64,000 nucleotides of DNA. Source: Thereva unica (Eukaryota > Arthropoda > Insecta > Diptera > Therevidae). Within the stretch, counting starts at the first letter, position 1; each line of letters opens with the position of its first letter. The DNA lies in assembly GCA_949987705.1 (NCBI GenBank), contig OX465281.1, positions 192,745,112 to 192,809,111 of the forward strand. Direction: 5' to 3'. Of this stretch, positions 44,605-55,139 are shown one piece after another. A model generated the notes under the pieces. That model saw only the letters and a list, made by a program, of their open reading frames with translations. It did not search any database and was not told the origin of the DNA. The translations under genes and the position numbers were made by a program.

Positions 44605-45395
44605 TTCGTACAAGTAAGTGGAAACAGTACCGTTGTGATGCTACTTTTTCTCACCTATATAATAATTTGTCTATGCCATTATGAACAAATAGTATTTCAC
44701 ATCCCACAGTCACTTTTTAGCTTATTTTTGGGGGAAATGAAAGACTTTTGTTTACAAATAAAAGAAATACATCTGCAAACTGCAATCAATATATTCTCCA
44801 GTCCGATCATAATAATTTAAAATTCCGATCAAGTTCCGTTTATTGCAGAGCCAAGTAATAGTTTTTTAGATCACCAGCAAAAGATTTCGCTTTAGTACAG
44901 CGGACCCTTCCACGTAGGTCCTATTTTACTTATAAGATTGAGTGAGTGAATGAGTGAGATACTGTTCTCGCTTTTCTTCTTTTAGGGGCTCTATATCTCT
45001 CTCATGCGAACGCACAAGCAGCATAGGTGGAGGAGGGCTCTGGAACTTCCTGGGAAAGTCGTATGGCTGCTATTGTCCGGCACTATTTTATCTTGAAACG
45101 GGATACAATAGATCTACAGTAAGAAGACAGAAGTGCAGTGCACTTTCCATGTTTTTGAGTTTATTGCATTCTGATATCTTATTCTTAATTATTATTACAA
45201 CTCTTGTCTTAAACTGAGCTATGCTTGCTGAGTTATCGGAGCGGCGGCCCCATGCTTATGTGCACAATTGCACCATCTAGATCTTCGGCATTTCAAGATT
45301 GTAATTTTTTAGCCGATTTCGACAAATGCACACGATTCTAAAACGTCTTTCAGTACGGTTTTAGCGATGGAATACATACCGAAAGAAATGCCGTC
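44605..45395. other. Intergenic, no gene recognised
   Basis: Spacer between the RTE copy and the mariner-like relic. No recognisable motif; short frames only. Confidence 0.4.
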
Positions 45396-45399
45396 GCAA

Positions 45400-45622
45400 G
45401 AATGATCGATGCCGAACCTGTTTTTTGGAACAAAATTTTGCTGGCCGAAAAAGCTCATTTTACAATCTTTGGCGGAATCAATAGTTCTCCGGATTTTGCG
45501 CAGCGGACTTTTCTGTGGGGTTATTTTGAAATTAAAGATAATGCCAGTAAGCCGAAGACCATTACCGCACTCATAGCTAAAATTCAAGCCGCTGTCTCCG
45601 GTCACCCAGGCAATTCGATTTA
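45400..45622 (+). pseudogene. Mariner/Tc1-superfamily transposase relic
   Basis: The frame 45402-45623 reads KILLAEKAHFTIFGG, resembling the second-Asp block (..IIFSDEAHF.L.G), and runs straight into SPDFAQRTFLWGYFEIKD followed by KPKTITALIAKIQAAV, resembling the third-acid and C-terminal block (PDLTPLDFFLWGYLKD...PxTIxxLKxxI). The Asp of SDEAHF reads A, and the central domain between the blocks is deleted. Confidence 0.6.
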
Positions 45623-45849
45623 AAAAAAATTGTCTGTCGCGCTGTACCGTTTATAATCAAACTGAGTGAAATTTGTCTCTTAGTTCTGTGCCGAAACTGT
45701 AACTTTCTGTTTTTTGCTGTGTTAAGTGAAGTTATAATAATTAAACAATTAAATTCCGAATTATCATCAATATTGAATCAATAATTCAAAACGAACCAAG
45801 TGAAAAACTCAATAAATTTGTGACTTGTTTTGGCATGTGAGTGAAGGTG

Positions 45850-48800
45850 TCACCAACTCCCGCACCGACAGTGATCGAACTGATTGACTGCACAAGTAAG
45901 TAAGTTCTTTCCTTCTTCCCACATCCCGATCTCGGCACCGCCGGCGTCAGTGCCAGTATCGGTCAGCTGACGGTATTCTCCTTGCGTTAGGAGGCATAAC
46001 ACTCCAGCAAGGAGTATCCCGATGGTCATGACAATGGCAGTGCCGGTTACGACGGAGGTTGACCTTGTGCATATTAAACCTCGATTAAAAAATTTTGTAT
46101 TGACTCCACTAACATCCGTGGGCTGCAAGCGAATTTCTATTCGGTGATGTGCCATCTCTGTGTTTTTTCTCCCCCCAATCTTCGCACTAAGTGAAACCCA
46201 AATATTACCTAACGATGATTTAGACCGTTTCCAGGTTTCTCGGTACACATTAGTGCACAACCTCTCCCCTCATAGGGGAATCGCCATTTATATTAGGAAA
46301 GACGTAGCCATCCAGAATGTGTACAATAGTACAACTCCTGATTTCAACCATCTCGGTCTTAAAATTTTACTTCCAGAACACGTCATTTTCTTCTGTTTTC
46401 TATACAGGAGTCCTAATATCAGTAATGAAGCTTCCGCTTTAGCATTTGACGCTATCTCTGAACGTATCTCCGGTTTCTTATCCTCCCATCCGGACTGTGT
46501 GATCATTGTTGCGGGTGATTTCAACGTTCACAACGTAAATTGGCTGAATTACTCAAATGGCACCAGTGTTTCTGGCAGGGATGCCGAGCTTTTTGCTGAG
46601 ACAAATAACCAATACCAAATTGTCAACGGTCCTACGCATATTCCTGACACTGCAGGTCAAGGACGCCACCACGCCACCACCCAACAAAATACTCCGTCAA
46701 ATTGACTCTCCTCTGGGCAACTCAGATCACTGTCTAATCAGCACCCACTTCCCATATCGATCTCCTACCCCAACTACGCCAGCTCCTAGCAAAACCGTTT
46801 GGCATAATGGGAAGGCCAGCTGGTGGGGGCTGATTCGTTTTTTTTTTTTCAATCTACTGACTGGGATCTATGTTTCCAGAACCGCGATGTCAACTTTGCC
46901 CCTCTGTATTACCAACATTATATTGGCTGGTATGCACCTATTCATTCCTCATTCCTCCAAATCCATAAAGCCTAGGCAGCATGGATGGTTTAATCGGGAA
47001 CGCATGAATGCAATTAAAACTAAAGAAGCCGCCTACAGAGAGTACAGACATTCTACGAGCGAACTATCTAGACGTGAGTACATCAGGTTGAGAAATTCCT
47101 GTAAATCCACCATCAGGAAAGTCAAGGAATTATACGATGACAGGCTGAGAAATAAACTCATTAACCCCACTGCTGGCAGTAAAAATTTTTGGTCCTTGGT
47201 AACCTCCATCAGGAAGAATTTTTTTACCTCACACACAACGCCTCCATTCATCTAGTGATAAGGTGATAACAGAAAGCAAACCCAAGGCCGACTTACTTGC
47301 ATCTCTGTTCGCCGCAAACTCTTCCTTACCCGATGCTGACATGCAACCACCAGCCATCGAGTGTTCCACCCACTCAATGGACGGAGTTTTCTTCAGAACC
47401 CGTGAAGTGTATAGGTGTCTCAAAGAGCTTGACTCCAATAAATCCACTGGCCCCGACAATATTCCCCCTATGGTTCTTAAAAAATGTAACTCACCTTTTG
47501 CTAAACCTCTGCGCAAACTTTTCGCCCTATCCTACTTCTCCGGAGTCTATCCCGACTCCTGGAAACGGGCCCATGTTCAGCCCATACCAAAAAAAGGTGA
47601 CGCTAGTGAACCCGCTAACTACCGCCCAATAGCAATTACTTCTATTCTCTCCAAAGTGATGGAAACAATAATAAACAAGAGGCTTTTGAGATATCTTGAA
47701 CACCACAAAATATTAAATGACAAACAGTACGGCTTTAGACCAAAAAGATCTACTGGCGACCTCCTTGTTTGCCTAACTGAACACCTCAACCAAAGTATAC
47801 ACCGATTTGGTGAATCTGGCCTGGTTGCTCTAGATATCTCCAAGGCTTTTGACAGAGTGTGGAACCCCGCTCTGTTAACTAAATTCCAGGCTATTGGTAT
47901 TGAGTTCGTTCTAAGGAACTGGATTAAGAGCTTCCTTTCTGGCCGTTAAATCAAGGTAGTATTGGATGGCGTCGAATCCGACCCCCACACCATCTCCGCA
48001 GGTGTTCCCCAGGGTTCAATTCTATTACCAACTCTCTTCCTAATTTTTATAAATGACCTGCTCTCAATCCCTTCCAACCCACTCCACTGCTTTGCCGACG
48101 ACAGTACGATACTGTAGGACAAGCACGCGCCAGACCTTGTCTGCGTTATCGCAATCTCATGTCCATTTCAATCAACAGGGACATCTAACGAATTCTTAAA
48201 TGGGACCGTGTCGAATTCAATGCATCAAAAAACGAAGTACTGTCGCATCTCCAATGAAACCTGCACCGACCCTCCCTCTATTTCAGTGAACAATAAAAAC
48301 CTAACGGCAGAACCGTCTTTAAACATCCTAGGCATAACACTATCCGAAGATCTGCGGTGAAATAACCACATATTCCAAATCGCTAAACAAGCATCGCAAT
48401 GCCTGGGATTCCTTAAAAGATGCAAAATCCGCCTTTAGCCGTCGGTCAGGGCTACAATCTACAAGTCCTACATTCGTCCCCACCTCGAATACAACTCGTA
48501 TATTTGGGCTGGGGCCCCGAGAACCACCTTAGCCTGGCTGGACAAGGTGCAAAGTCGCACTCTCAAACTTATTGGTGATAGTGCCATTTGATCCTCAATT
48601 GGCTCATTAAGTCACCGTAGGAATGTAGCAGCCCTTGCAAAATTTTACCGATTTTACCACAACGATTGCTCTACTGAAGTAAGTAACCTCATGCCTCCAC
48701 GGCAACTTTTCTCCCGCAACACTAGAATTGCCCGCTCGGCTCACCCTTATAGTCTACAGCCCTTATCTTCGCGCACACTCCGATTTAGAAATTCGTTTAT

Positions 48801-49015
48801 AACAAGAACAACGTGACTGTGGAACAACTTACCTCAGTCAATATTCCCGAACTCATACAACACCCAAGAGTTCAAGCGCAAGGTTCACGACCATCTCCTC
48901 CATCACCCACCCAGCTCCCCCTAGTCTATCCTATCTTTCTCTCTATACTTCGAGCTAAGCACCATGATGGGTACGACATGACGGACTAGTAGTACAAAGG
49001 ATGACACATATAAAA
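45850..49015 (+). mobile_element. CR1/jockey-group LINE, decayed
   Basis: Endonuclease from about 46076 and RT to about 48900, with a short 3' region ending near an A-run at about 49010. ORF2 differs from the CR1/L2-like family elsewhere in the window (catalytic FADD rather than YADD). The upstream 300 bases are taken as 5' UTR. Exact ends and target duplication were not found. Confidence 0.65.
46076..48900 (+). pseudogene. LINE endonuclease/RT with FADD active site, broken
   Basis: Endonuclease: STNIRGLQANF, ALSETQI, GIAIYIRKDV and VAGDFNVHN (46160-46705), then NSDHCLISTHFP in another frame (46557-47255). RT: STGPDNIPPMVL, ANYRPIAITSILSK, KQYGFRPKRSTGDLL and LDISKAFDRVWN (47263-47949), a TAA at 47947, then AGVPQGSILLPTLF and CFADDSTIL followed by a stop (about 48115). 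C-terminal LWNNLPQS-like remnant at about 48820-48845. At least five disruptions. Confidence 0.85.
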
Positions 49016-49600
49016 AAAATCTCCTGTGCACATTCGACATTGTTAATTGAATTATGCAGGCGTTAACCATCAATATCTTAATAAATAAGCACGTTACTGT
49101 ATTTCGGCGGTAGAGGTGGCCCCCTTTGGAAACGGGCAAGTTATGGCGTGACCAGTAGTCTTGAGCCGACCCTGTTGGCACAGGTCCTAAGTCATTACCA
49201 ATAACAGTTTCTTCAAACGTGTAATAGATGGCGTCCAAAACATCAAAATGATTACAGAGCCACCAACATGTGAAATACACAAAACCACCTACACTGTACA
49301 CTAAAAATCATGTATTAGAATAAGTAGCCTTTGAATAAGTAAATAATAGAAAACTAATTTTCGTTGTCAGTTCTGTTTAAAATCCTGTATTAACTGAACG
49401 TAGTTTGTTGTATACGTAATATTTGTATTAGTTTCGCTGGCATGTCGTAGATAGTAGTGTCCGTAGTCCGTTGTAGTTATTTGTAGTTAGTAATGCTTAG
49501 TAGTATTTAATGCAATAATAAAGTTGTGTTCGTTGACTGATATACTGTGTTTCATTGGAGTAATATAGAAGAAGAGTCAAGTAGATGATGACGTGTTCTA
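49016..49600. other. Unassigned; possible LTR-like DNA
   Basis: No coding motif was found that could be defended. An AATAAA lies near 49516 within TAG/GTAGT-rich sequence, which could be an LTR or 3' UTR of an unseen element, but no paired copy is in the window. Confidence 0.3.
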
Positions 49601-50044
49601 TTAGGGTGACCAGATTTTGTGTTGCGAAAAAGAGGACCCAAAAGGAATTCAGAAAAAAATGACGAAATATGTACATACAAAAAAATATCATTTTGGATTA
49701 TTTATCTTAATTCATGTAATACTATAAATCAAATAAAAAAATACAGTTCATTAACAAAATAAAAGTAAAAAAATATAACGAAAAAAATATAAATTATTAA
49801 TTATAGAATAATTAACGAAACAAAGATATAAAATAAATAAAAAAATTAACAAAAAACAAATTCATAAATTCAAATAATTATCAAAATTACGAGTATTTTT
49901 CATTTGAAGAACTATTTCTTAAAATATTTGGTTTTGTTAATAGATAATTATAAAATTGCGAACATGAGTATTCTTTAAAATAAAACTTGCATGAAATAAT
50001 ACTTTTAATAGTGGCTGCGTTCAAGTTACGCAGCTAACTGCTAA

Positions 50045-50641
50045 TGGGGCCCATCCACAGGCCAACTGGTTGCCCAAACTGAGTTGTGCAAAGAGTTGGT
50101 GTTTTGCCACAAACGCTTCAACTGAGTTGATACTTCAACTGTCAATTCAGTATTTTATAGGCAATTTGAACGTTAAATAAAATTGTAGAAAACCTGCGAT
50201 TAAGTTTTATGATTATAAAAAATGGGTAGTAATGATTTTTTATGTTAATTATAAATTTTTTAATTATTAATATAAATATTTGTATGTTTTTAAAATATAA
50301 ATTAAATCCTAAACATATAAATTATGAAAATAATTTAATATTATGTGAACTTTCATAATTTAAATTAAAAATTATGCAATACAATGAAAATATAAACTTG
50401 CAAAAAAATATAATTTTCGAATTCAGGCTTAATTAATGCACGTAGTTTGCCAAACTGCAACATACACAGCGCGACTAGTTGCCCAAACTCTAGGCCCCGC
50501 CCCTTTAAAATTAAAAGATTTTGATTTATCCCAACTGCAACCCCAACTGTCAAATCAGTTTGCCAACTGCCCCATACACGCTGCGATTCACTGCCAACAC
50601 AACTCAGTTTGGGCAACCAGTTGGCCTGTGGATGGGCCCCA
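50045..50641. mobile_element. Harbinger MITE nested in the Harbinger element
   Basis: Inverted ends TGGGGCCCATCCACAGGCCA and ...TGGCCTGTGGATGGGCCCCA, with TAA duplications at 50042-50044 and 50642-50644. 597 bp, non-coding. Related to the fragment 39480-39872. Confidence 0.9.
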
Positions 50642-50800
50642 TAAATATTGCATTTAAGCGTTCAAAATATGAAAACCGCTGCAAAAATATTGCATTGAAT
50701 TGTTCAAGCTGTCATGAAAAGCATTTAAATGCTGGCAGCGCCGGCATGCGATATAAACTGAATGCAAATGTTTCATTGAAGTTTTTTGGTTTCAATAAAC

Positions 50801-51596
50801 ATGGAAGACGATTTGGATCTGGAGTAAGTATTAATAAATATTGTTCTATTGTACATTATACATTTGAAAATATTTTAGAGAATTATTTTCAAGCATCGGC
50901 GAAGGGAGTGCAGAATTATATAGCTCACAGCACCTTAGCGGGGAAGGAAAAAAAGAGCCTTGGTCAAGTGAAGAGGTTATGGTTCTTATCAATGTTAGGC
51001 TAAGCTTTGAGCAATATTTTAAAAAAGGTGAAAAAAGCCGTAACACTTTGTGGAGTATGGTCCATAGAAAAATTGTGGAAAAGAATGCATTATTTAAACC
51101 GACGGTGCAGGACATTAAGCGGAAGTTTAACAATATGTTAATAACATATAGAAGAATAAAAAGTAGAAATAAGAAAAGTGGTAGAAGTCCTGCTTCTTGG
51201 AAATATTTCGAAGTATTTGACAAGGTGTACGGAAGTAGGCACGACATTATAGCCCCTGAAAATATTGTTTTTGACTCCCTCCATTCGGAAAGCGATGCCA
51301 ATCAAGAAGTGAATACAAATATTACTGATAACGAAGGCGAAATTACATCGAACTCATCAAGAGTTGACGGAAATTAATTACAATCCCATTCAAAAAGAAG
51401 AAATCCAAGTGAAGCAATGGCAGATTTTTTTAATTATTGGAAAAAAGAGGATGAAAAGGAAAATGAAAGGCATAGTGAGAGACTCCATATAGAACGAGAA
51501 CGAATTGAAATTGAGAAGGAAAAGAACAAAATTGAAAAAGAAAAAACGGAATGTTTAAAAGAAATTAAGAACATTTTGTTGAAAATGTGTAAATAG
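50801..51596 (+). pseudogene. Myb/SANT-like DNA-binding protein of Harbinger element
   Basis: Exon 1 is 50801-50823 (MEDDLDLE) and the 55-bp intron 50824-50878 has a GTAAGT donor and TTTTAG acceptor. Exon 2 reads ELFSSIGEGSAELYSSQ, then a trihelix domain starting PWSSEEVMVLINVRLSFE (about residues 38-130). An in-frame TAA at about 51375 is followed by a charged coiled-coil tail (ERERIEIEKEKNKIEKE) to TAG at 51594. These proteins partner the transposase by binding the element ends. The single nonsense codon is the only defect; if translation ends there, the DNA-binding domain remains whole. Confidence 0.75.
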
Positions 51597-51754
51597 AAGT
51601 AGTTTTTTTTTCATATACGTTATTTATTTTTTTGAAATTGGCTCAATTAAATGAAATGTTGTGTTTTAGAAGAATGAATTTATTTCGTTTTGTTGTAGAA
51701 GAATGAATTTATTTTGTTTTATAGAAATTGTTTTTATTAAACTTTTATTTCGCG

Positions 51755-53138
51755 TTACAAAATTTGCGTTAAATAATTTCTTTTCGCTCTTCCCTTTGCA
51801 GTTTCATCAGTCTCACTTTCGTTGACATCAATGACAAACTCTTCTATAGTTGAAGAATTTTCGTCACCTACATAATCTGTAGAATTTGTATCCATGATTA
51901 TATTATGTAATACTAAACTCGCAATCACATAATATTTGGCATGATCAATCTTATTGATGTTTAGAAATTTTAGTCTGCGAAACCGTGACATCAAAATCCC
52001 AAAACTTTGTGCAATAACTACTCGAGTGGAAGAAAGTTTTTTATTGAAATTTCTTTTTCTTGCACTCATATTTCCATAATCTTTATAAGGTACCATTAGA
52101 TAATTTTTTAACGCGTAAGCTGAATCACCCAACAAATGATATTGCTCAGGTAATTCACCGTTTTCAAGCCTATTTGCAATAGCGGAGTGATGCCAAACAT
52201 TAGCGTCATGACTTCTGCCAGGCCATCCAAAAAAAGCACTGGTGAACTTACATTCGCTGTCGCAGGTAGCCTAGCATATAAGAATGAAAAAAACTCAAAG
52301 CTTATATTAATTTATGAAGTATTTACCTGCAGAATACATGAATAATACCCCTTTCTATTGAAGTAACTATGAGGTTGGATTTTAGGCTTTGGAATGGATA
52401 TATGAATTCCACCAATACACGAAACTACATTCGGGAAACTTCCTGTTCCACGTAGTGCATTAAATTTCTTTACTACACGATCAAGTTCGCTTCCTTCGGG
52501 CCACTTAATGTATTCTTTAAAAAATGAGGAGAGGATTTTACATACATGTAGCACCATATTATAGGCAGAGCCCTTTGCTACACCAAACCGGTCTCCTATT
52601 TGCCGGTAACTATCCGAATTCGCTAATGCCCACAATGTCATCAGGAGCGCTAATTTAGGAGAAAGTTAAATCCGTCTCTTTGTCCAAGCTGGAGCGGTCG
52701 CTTTTTTTTGTTCTAGTATCTACAATATAAATATTTAAATGTGGATATATTTACTTTTGTTATAATTCAGATTACCTCGAAACTTGTTCTCGATAACCTA
52801 AAATGACTACGAAAAGTATCATTGTCGTAGAGGTCCACTATATCTACATAGTTGGGTATTTTAGTTATACTTCTTTCTATAGATTTTGCAAAACACATAA
52901 ACAGTATTTTCTTTCCTTGGCGGCGTTTTTTATGACGGATTCTCAAAATATTGCCACGTTGTGAATTATCTTCACTTTTATCAATAATGTTAAATATTAA
53001 ATCTAAACACTGGAGAAACATTTCTTTATTTGATAGCTGATGACAGAACATACTGCATGTGAATACCGCATACAACTGTTCACAGAGGCAGCTTTCAATG
53101 TTCGGCAGTCGAATGCCGATGTCAATCAGCTGCTGCAT
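51755..53138 (-). pseudogene. PIF/Harbinger transposase, catalytic residues altered
   Basis: Minus strand, three exons. The N-terminal part (53138-52767) ends DTFRSHFRLSRTSFE. An intron to about 52723 follows. Exon 2 (to 52327) has MTLWALANSDSYRQIGDRFG (with an in-frame stop just before, near 52670) and CIGGIHISIPKP, where the family has C-IDG-THI, so the first catalytic Asp is Gly. The intron 52271-52326 is phase 0. Exon 3 has GWPGRSHDANVW and LLGDSAYAL (second Asp kept), then VVIAQSFGILMSRFRRL, where the family has IE.AFG, so the catalytic Glu reads Ala. DDE nuclease activity is probably lost. Confidence 0.8.
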
Positions 53139-53616
53139 TCAATTTGCAGTCAGCTGCGTAACTTGAACGCAGCCAGTTTCTACGGACAACCTGTTTCTCT
53201 CATCAGTCCATTGGCTTACTATTAAGGAGTTCATCCATTTAAAACACTTAAACTCTTGCAGCGGCTCTAACCAAGTGTTAAGGTATTCAAAACATCTTCT
53301 ATACGTGTAATAAATTATTTTTTATAGCTTCAACTTCCTGTTGCTTCCCATTTGTTATACATTTTTTAAAAATTTCTTTTACTTTTAATGGAATAAAATT
53401 TTCTTTTATTCTTTAATTTAAAACTTCTTTAATTGTATCCATATGTTCTAACATTTCAACCACTGAAATCTTTTCTTTTTCGACAGCTTTTATTTTTTCG
53501 TTATAAACATACATATGTACATCAATGAGTGTAAAAACCATAAATACGACTCGTTAATATCGTTTTCAAAAAACATTTTCAATACGACAGGTGGGCTGCC
53601 AATAGACATGAAGTAA

Positions 53617-53774
53617 AGGCTCAAACAGAACCAATTCGTTCCGTCCGTTTTTAAAAGTTGGAAATTTGACATTTCTATAAACTTACCATGAGACGAACGA
53701 GGCGGTAGGAAGGTCAAAAATAACAAAGGAAAAACGTGCAGAGCGGACGGAACGGATTGGTTCTGTTTGAGCCT
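53617..53774. mobile_element. Short MITE (about 156 bp)
   Basis: 31-bp inverted ends AGGCTCAAACAGAACCAATT and ...AATGGTTCTG-type mirror at 53740-53772, with TAAA on both sides. Non-coding; TIR style and 3-4-bp TAA-like duplication suggest a Harbinger-type MITE. Confidence 0.65.
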
Positions 53775-54269
53775 AAAGGCCCAACTATAATGCACGTAAG
53801 AAACGCACGTCATCTCGGCGCTCTCATGGAAATTAATGTGTTCGGCCATATTGGACGTACGTCAGTCATATTTTATTTCGTTAAGTTTCGTTAAACGTAA
53901 AAATGGGAAAAGAACCGCGCTTTACGTACGTTTTGTGAGATGATTTGTAGTTACATCGATGAAAGCTAATTTTTTGTTGTTGTTTTGTGGTTTTTAAAGA
54001 AGAAAGAGTATGGAAAATGTTGTGGTTCAAATACATGATAGCGATTTTGATGAGAAATTTATTATAATTGAAAATAAACACGATTATTAATAATATGCAA
54101 ATATTAATAGCCCAGTTTTAATAGTCAATGAATAATATTCAAGCATTTTAATAATTTTAAACTTTGAAGTCTCTCCCAATACGCAAACCAATTAGTCGGT
54201 TTTGCGTTTGACGAAATTTACGCACGTCGATTGACGTGCGTTTCTTACGTGCATTATAGTTGGGCCTTT
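53775..54269. mobile_element. MITE directly abutting the previous one
   Basis: About 35-bp inverted ends TAAAGGCCCAACTATAATGC and ...GCATTATAGTTGGGCCTTTA, enclosing about 420 bp of non-coding DNA. It shares the TAAA junction with its neighbour. Confidence 0.7.
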
Positions 54270-55124
54270 AAGATTTCAATCCCTCAAATATTTCCAGTAC
54301 GCGTTGGATGCATGGGAATAATGAAAGCCATCGAGTTTTTGAATGGCTGAGCAACTGTTTGTAAGTGATGTTCCCAAACTCACAAAATGATCTAAGTTTC
54401 CCAGTACGAACAGCATAAATTGAGAAATGATTATAAATTTTTCAAAACAATTATCTAGCTAAACATAAATTTTAAAAAAGAGTTGCACAATGGCCAAAAA
54501 GAGGACAAGAAGCACTATTTTGAAAAAAGATACCGGACACATTTTTTTGCTTCAAAAGAGGACATTATGGGTGTTTTCAATGATGCAGAATGCTTTTGCA
54601 GACTTGCACGAAAGCAAATGACGTTGACTGACAGCTTAAGCAACATGCAAAAGCAAACAACATGCATCATTGAACATAACTCATTATATGTCAAAATTTT
54701 CAGCTGACATACGTGAAATTAGTGCTTCCACTACTTACGTATTGCGAGAAATTGAAAACAAAATGGATAAAAGAAATTTAAAAACATTAATTGGAATTGT
54801 TGAGAACAAAATTCTAGTAGAAAGTGCGGATACGAGTAATGTCTCCCATTTCGTGCAGAGAAGAATTAAAAAGAAATCATTATTGGTTAAATTAATAATG
54901 AAAAAGTGAGTAAAACAAAAATGTATGGCAGCACTGACGTGTCTTCTTCTTCAAAATTACAACTGCAAGTATTTGAAAAAGCTGGCAAAGTATGCAATCA
55001 TTTGCTTTCAAGTTTTAATCATTGAACACTGTGCTTTTGCAAGTTGCTTCATTGAACAACATGCAAAAGCAAATATGCCGCAAGTTTAAATCATTGAAAA
55101 CGCTCGTCCTCTTAAAAGAGGACG
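54270..55124. other. Interior of the TAGGGTGACC unit, no gene assigned
   Basis: Contains + strand frames (54483-54707, 54670-54909) without a recognised domain and several ATGCAAAAGCAAA repeats (about 54645, 55060). They may be relics of that unit's own coding part. Confidence 0.3.
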
Positions 55125-55139
55125 TCTGGTCACCCTACA

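Larger units (their letters stand above)
50013..53174. mobile_element. PIF/Harbinger element with both genes
   Basis: Inverted ends GGCTGCGTTCAAGTTACGCA (50013) and ...TGCGTAACTTGAACGCAGCC (53174), flanked by AGT on both sides (50010-50012, 53175-53177). It contains a Myb-like gene (+, 50801-51596) and a transposase gene (-, 53138-51755) in convergent order, the standard Harbinger layout. A 597-bp MITE is inserted just inside the left end. Confidence 0.85.
49602..55137. mobile_element. Outer inverted-repeat unit TAGGGTGACCAGA
   Basis: TAGGGTGACCAGA at 49602-49614 and its exact inverse TCTGGTCACCCTA at 55125-55137, each followed inward by an AGAGGAC-type block. This implies a DNA element whose body was invaded by the Harbinger element and MITEs listed below. 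No flanking duplication was seen and no transposase of its own was recognised. TIRs of this style occur in hAT-like elements, but assignment is open. Confidence 0.5.

Noticed and set aside
45309..45605. 98-codon minus-strand frame
   Set aside because: Antisense shadow of the mariner-like relic.
49016..49600. Copia-like C-terminus or LTR
   Set aside because: Attempted frame readings gave no consistent RNase H or LTR match, and no paired copy exists in the window.
54483..54909. BED-finger or hAT coding remnant
   Set aside because: No complete cysteine/histidine pattern or catalytic block could be read; left unassigned.
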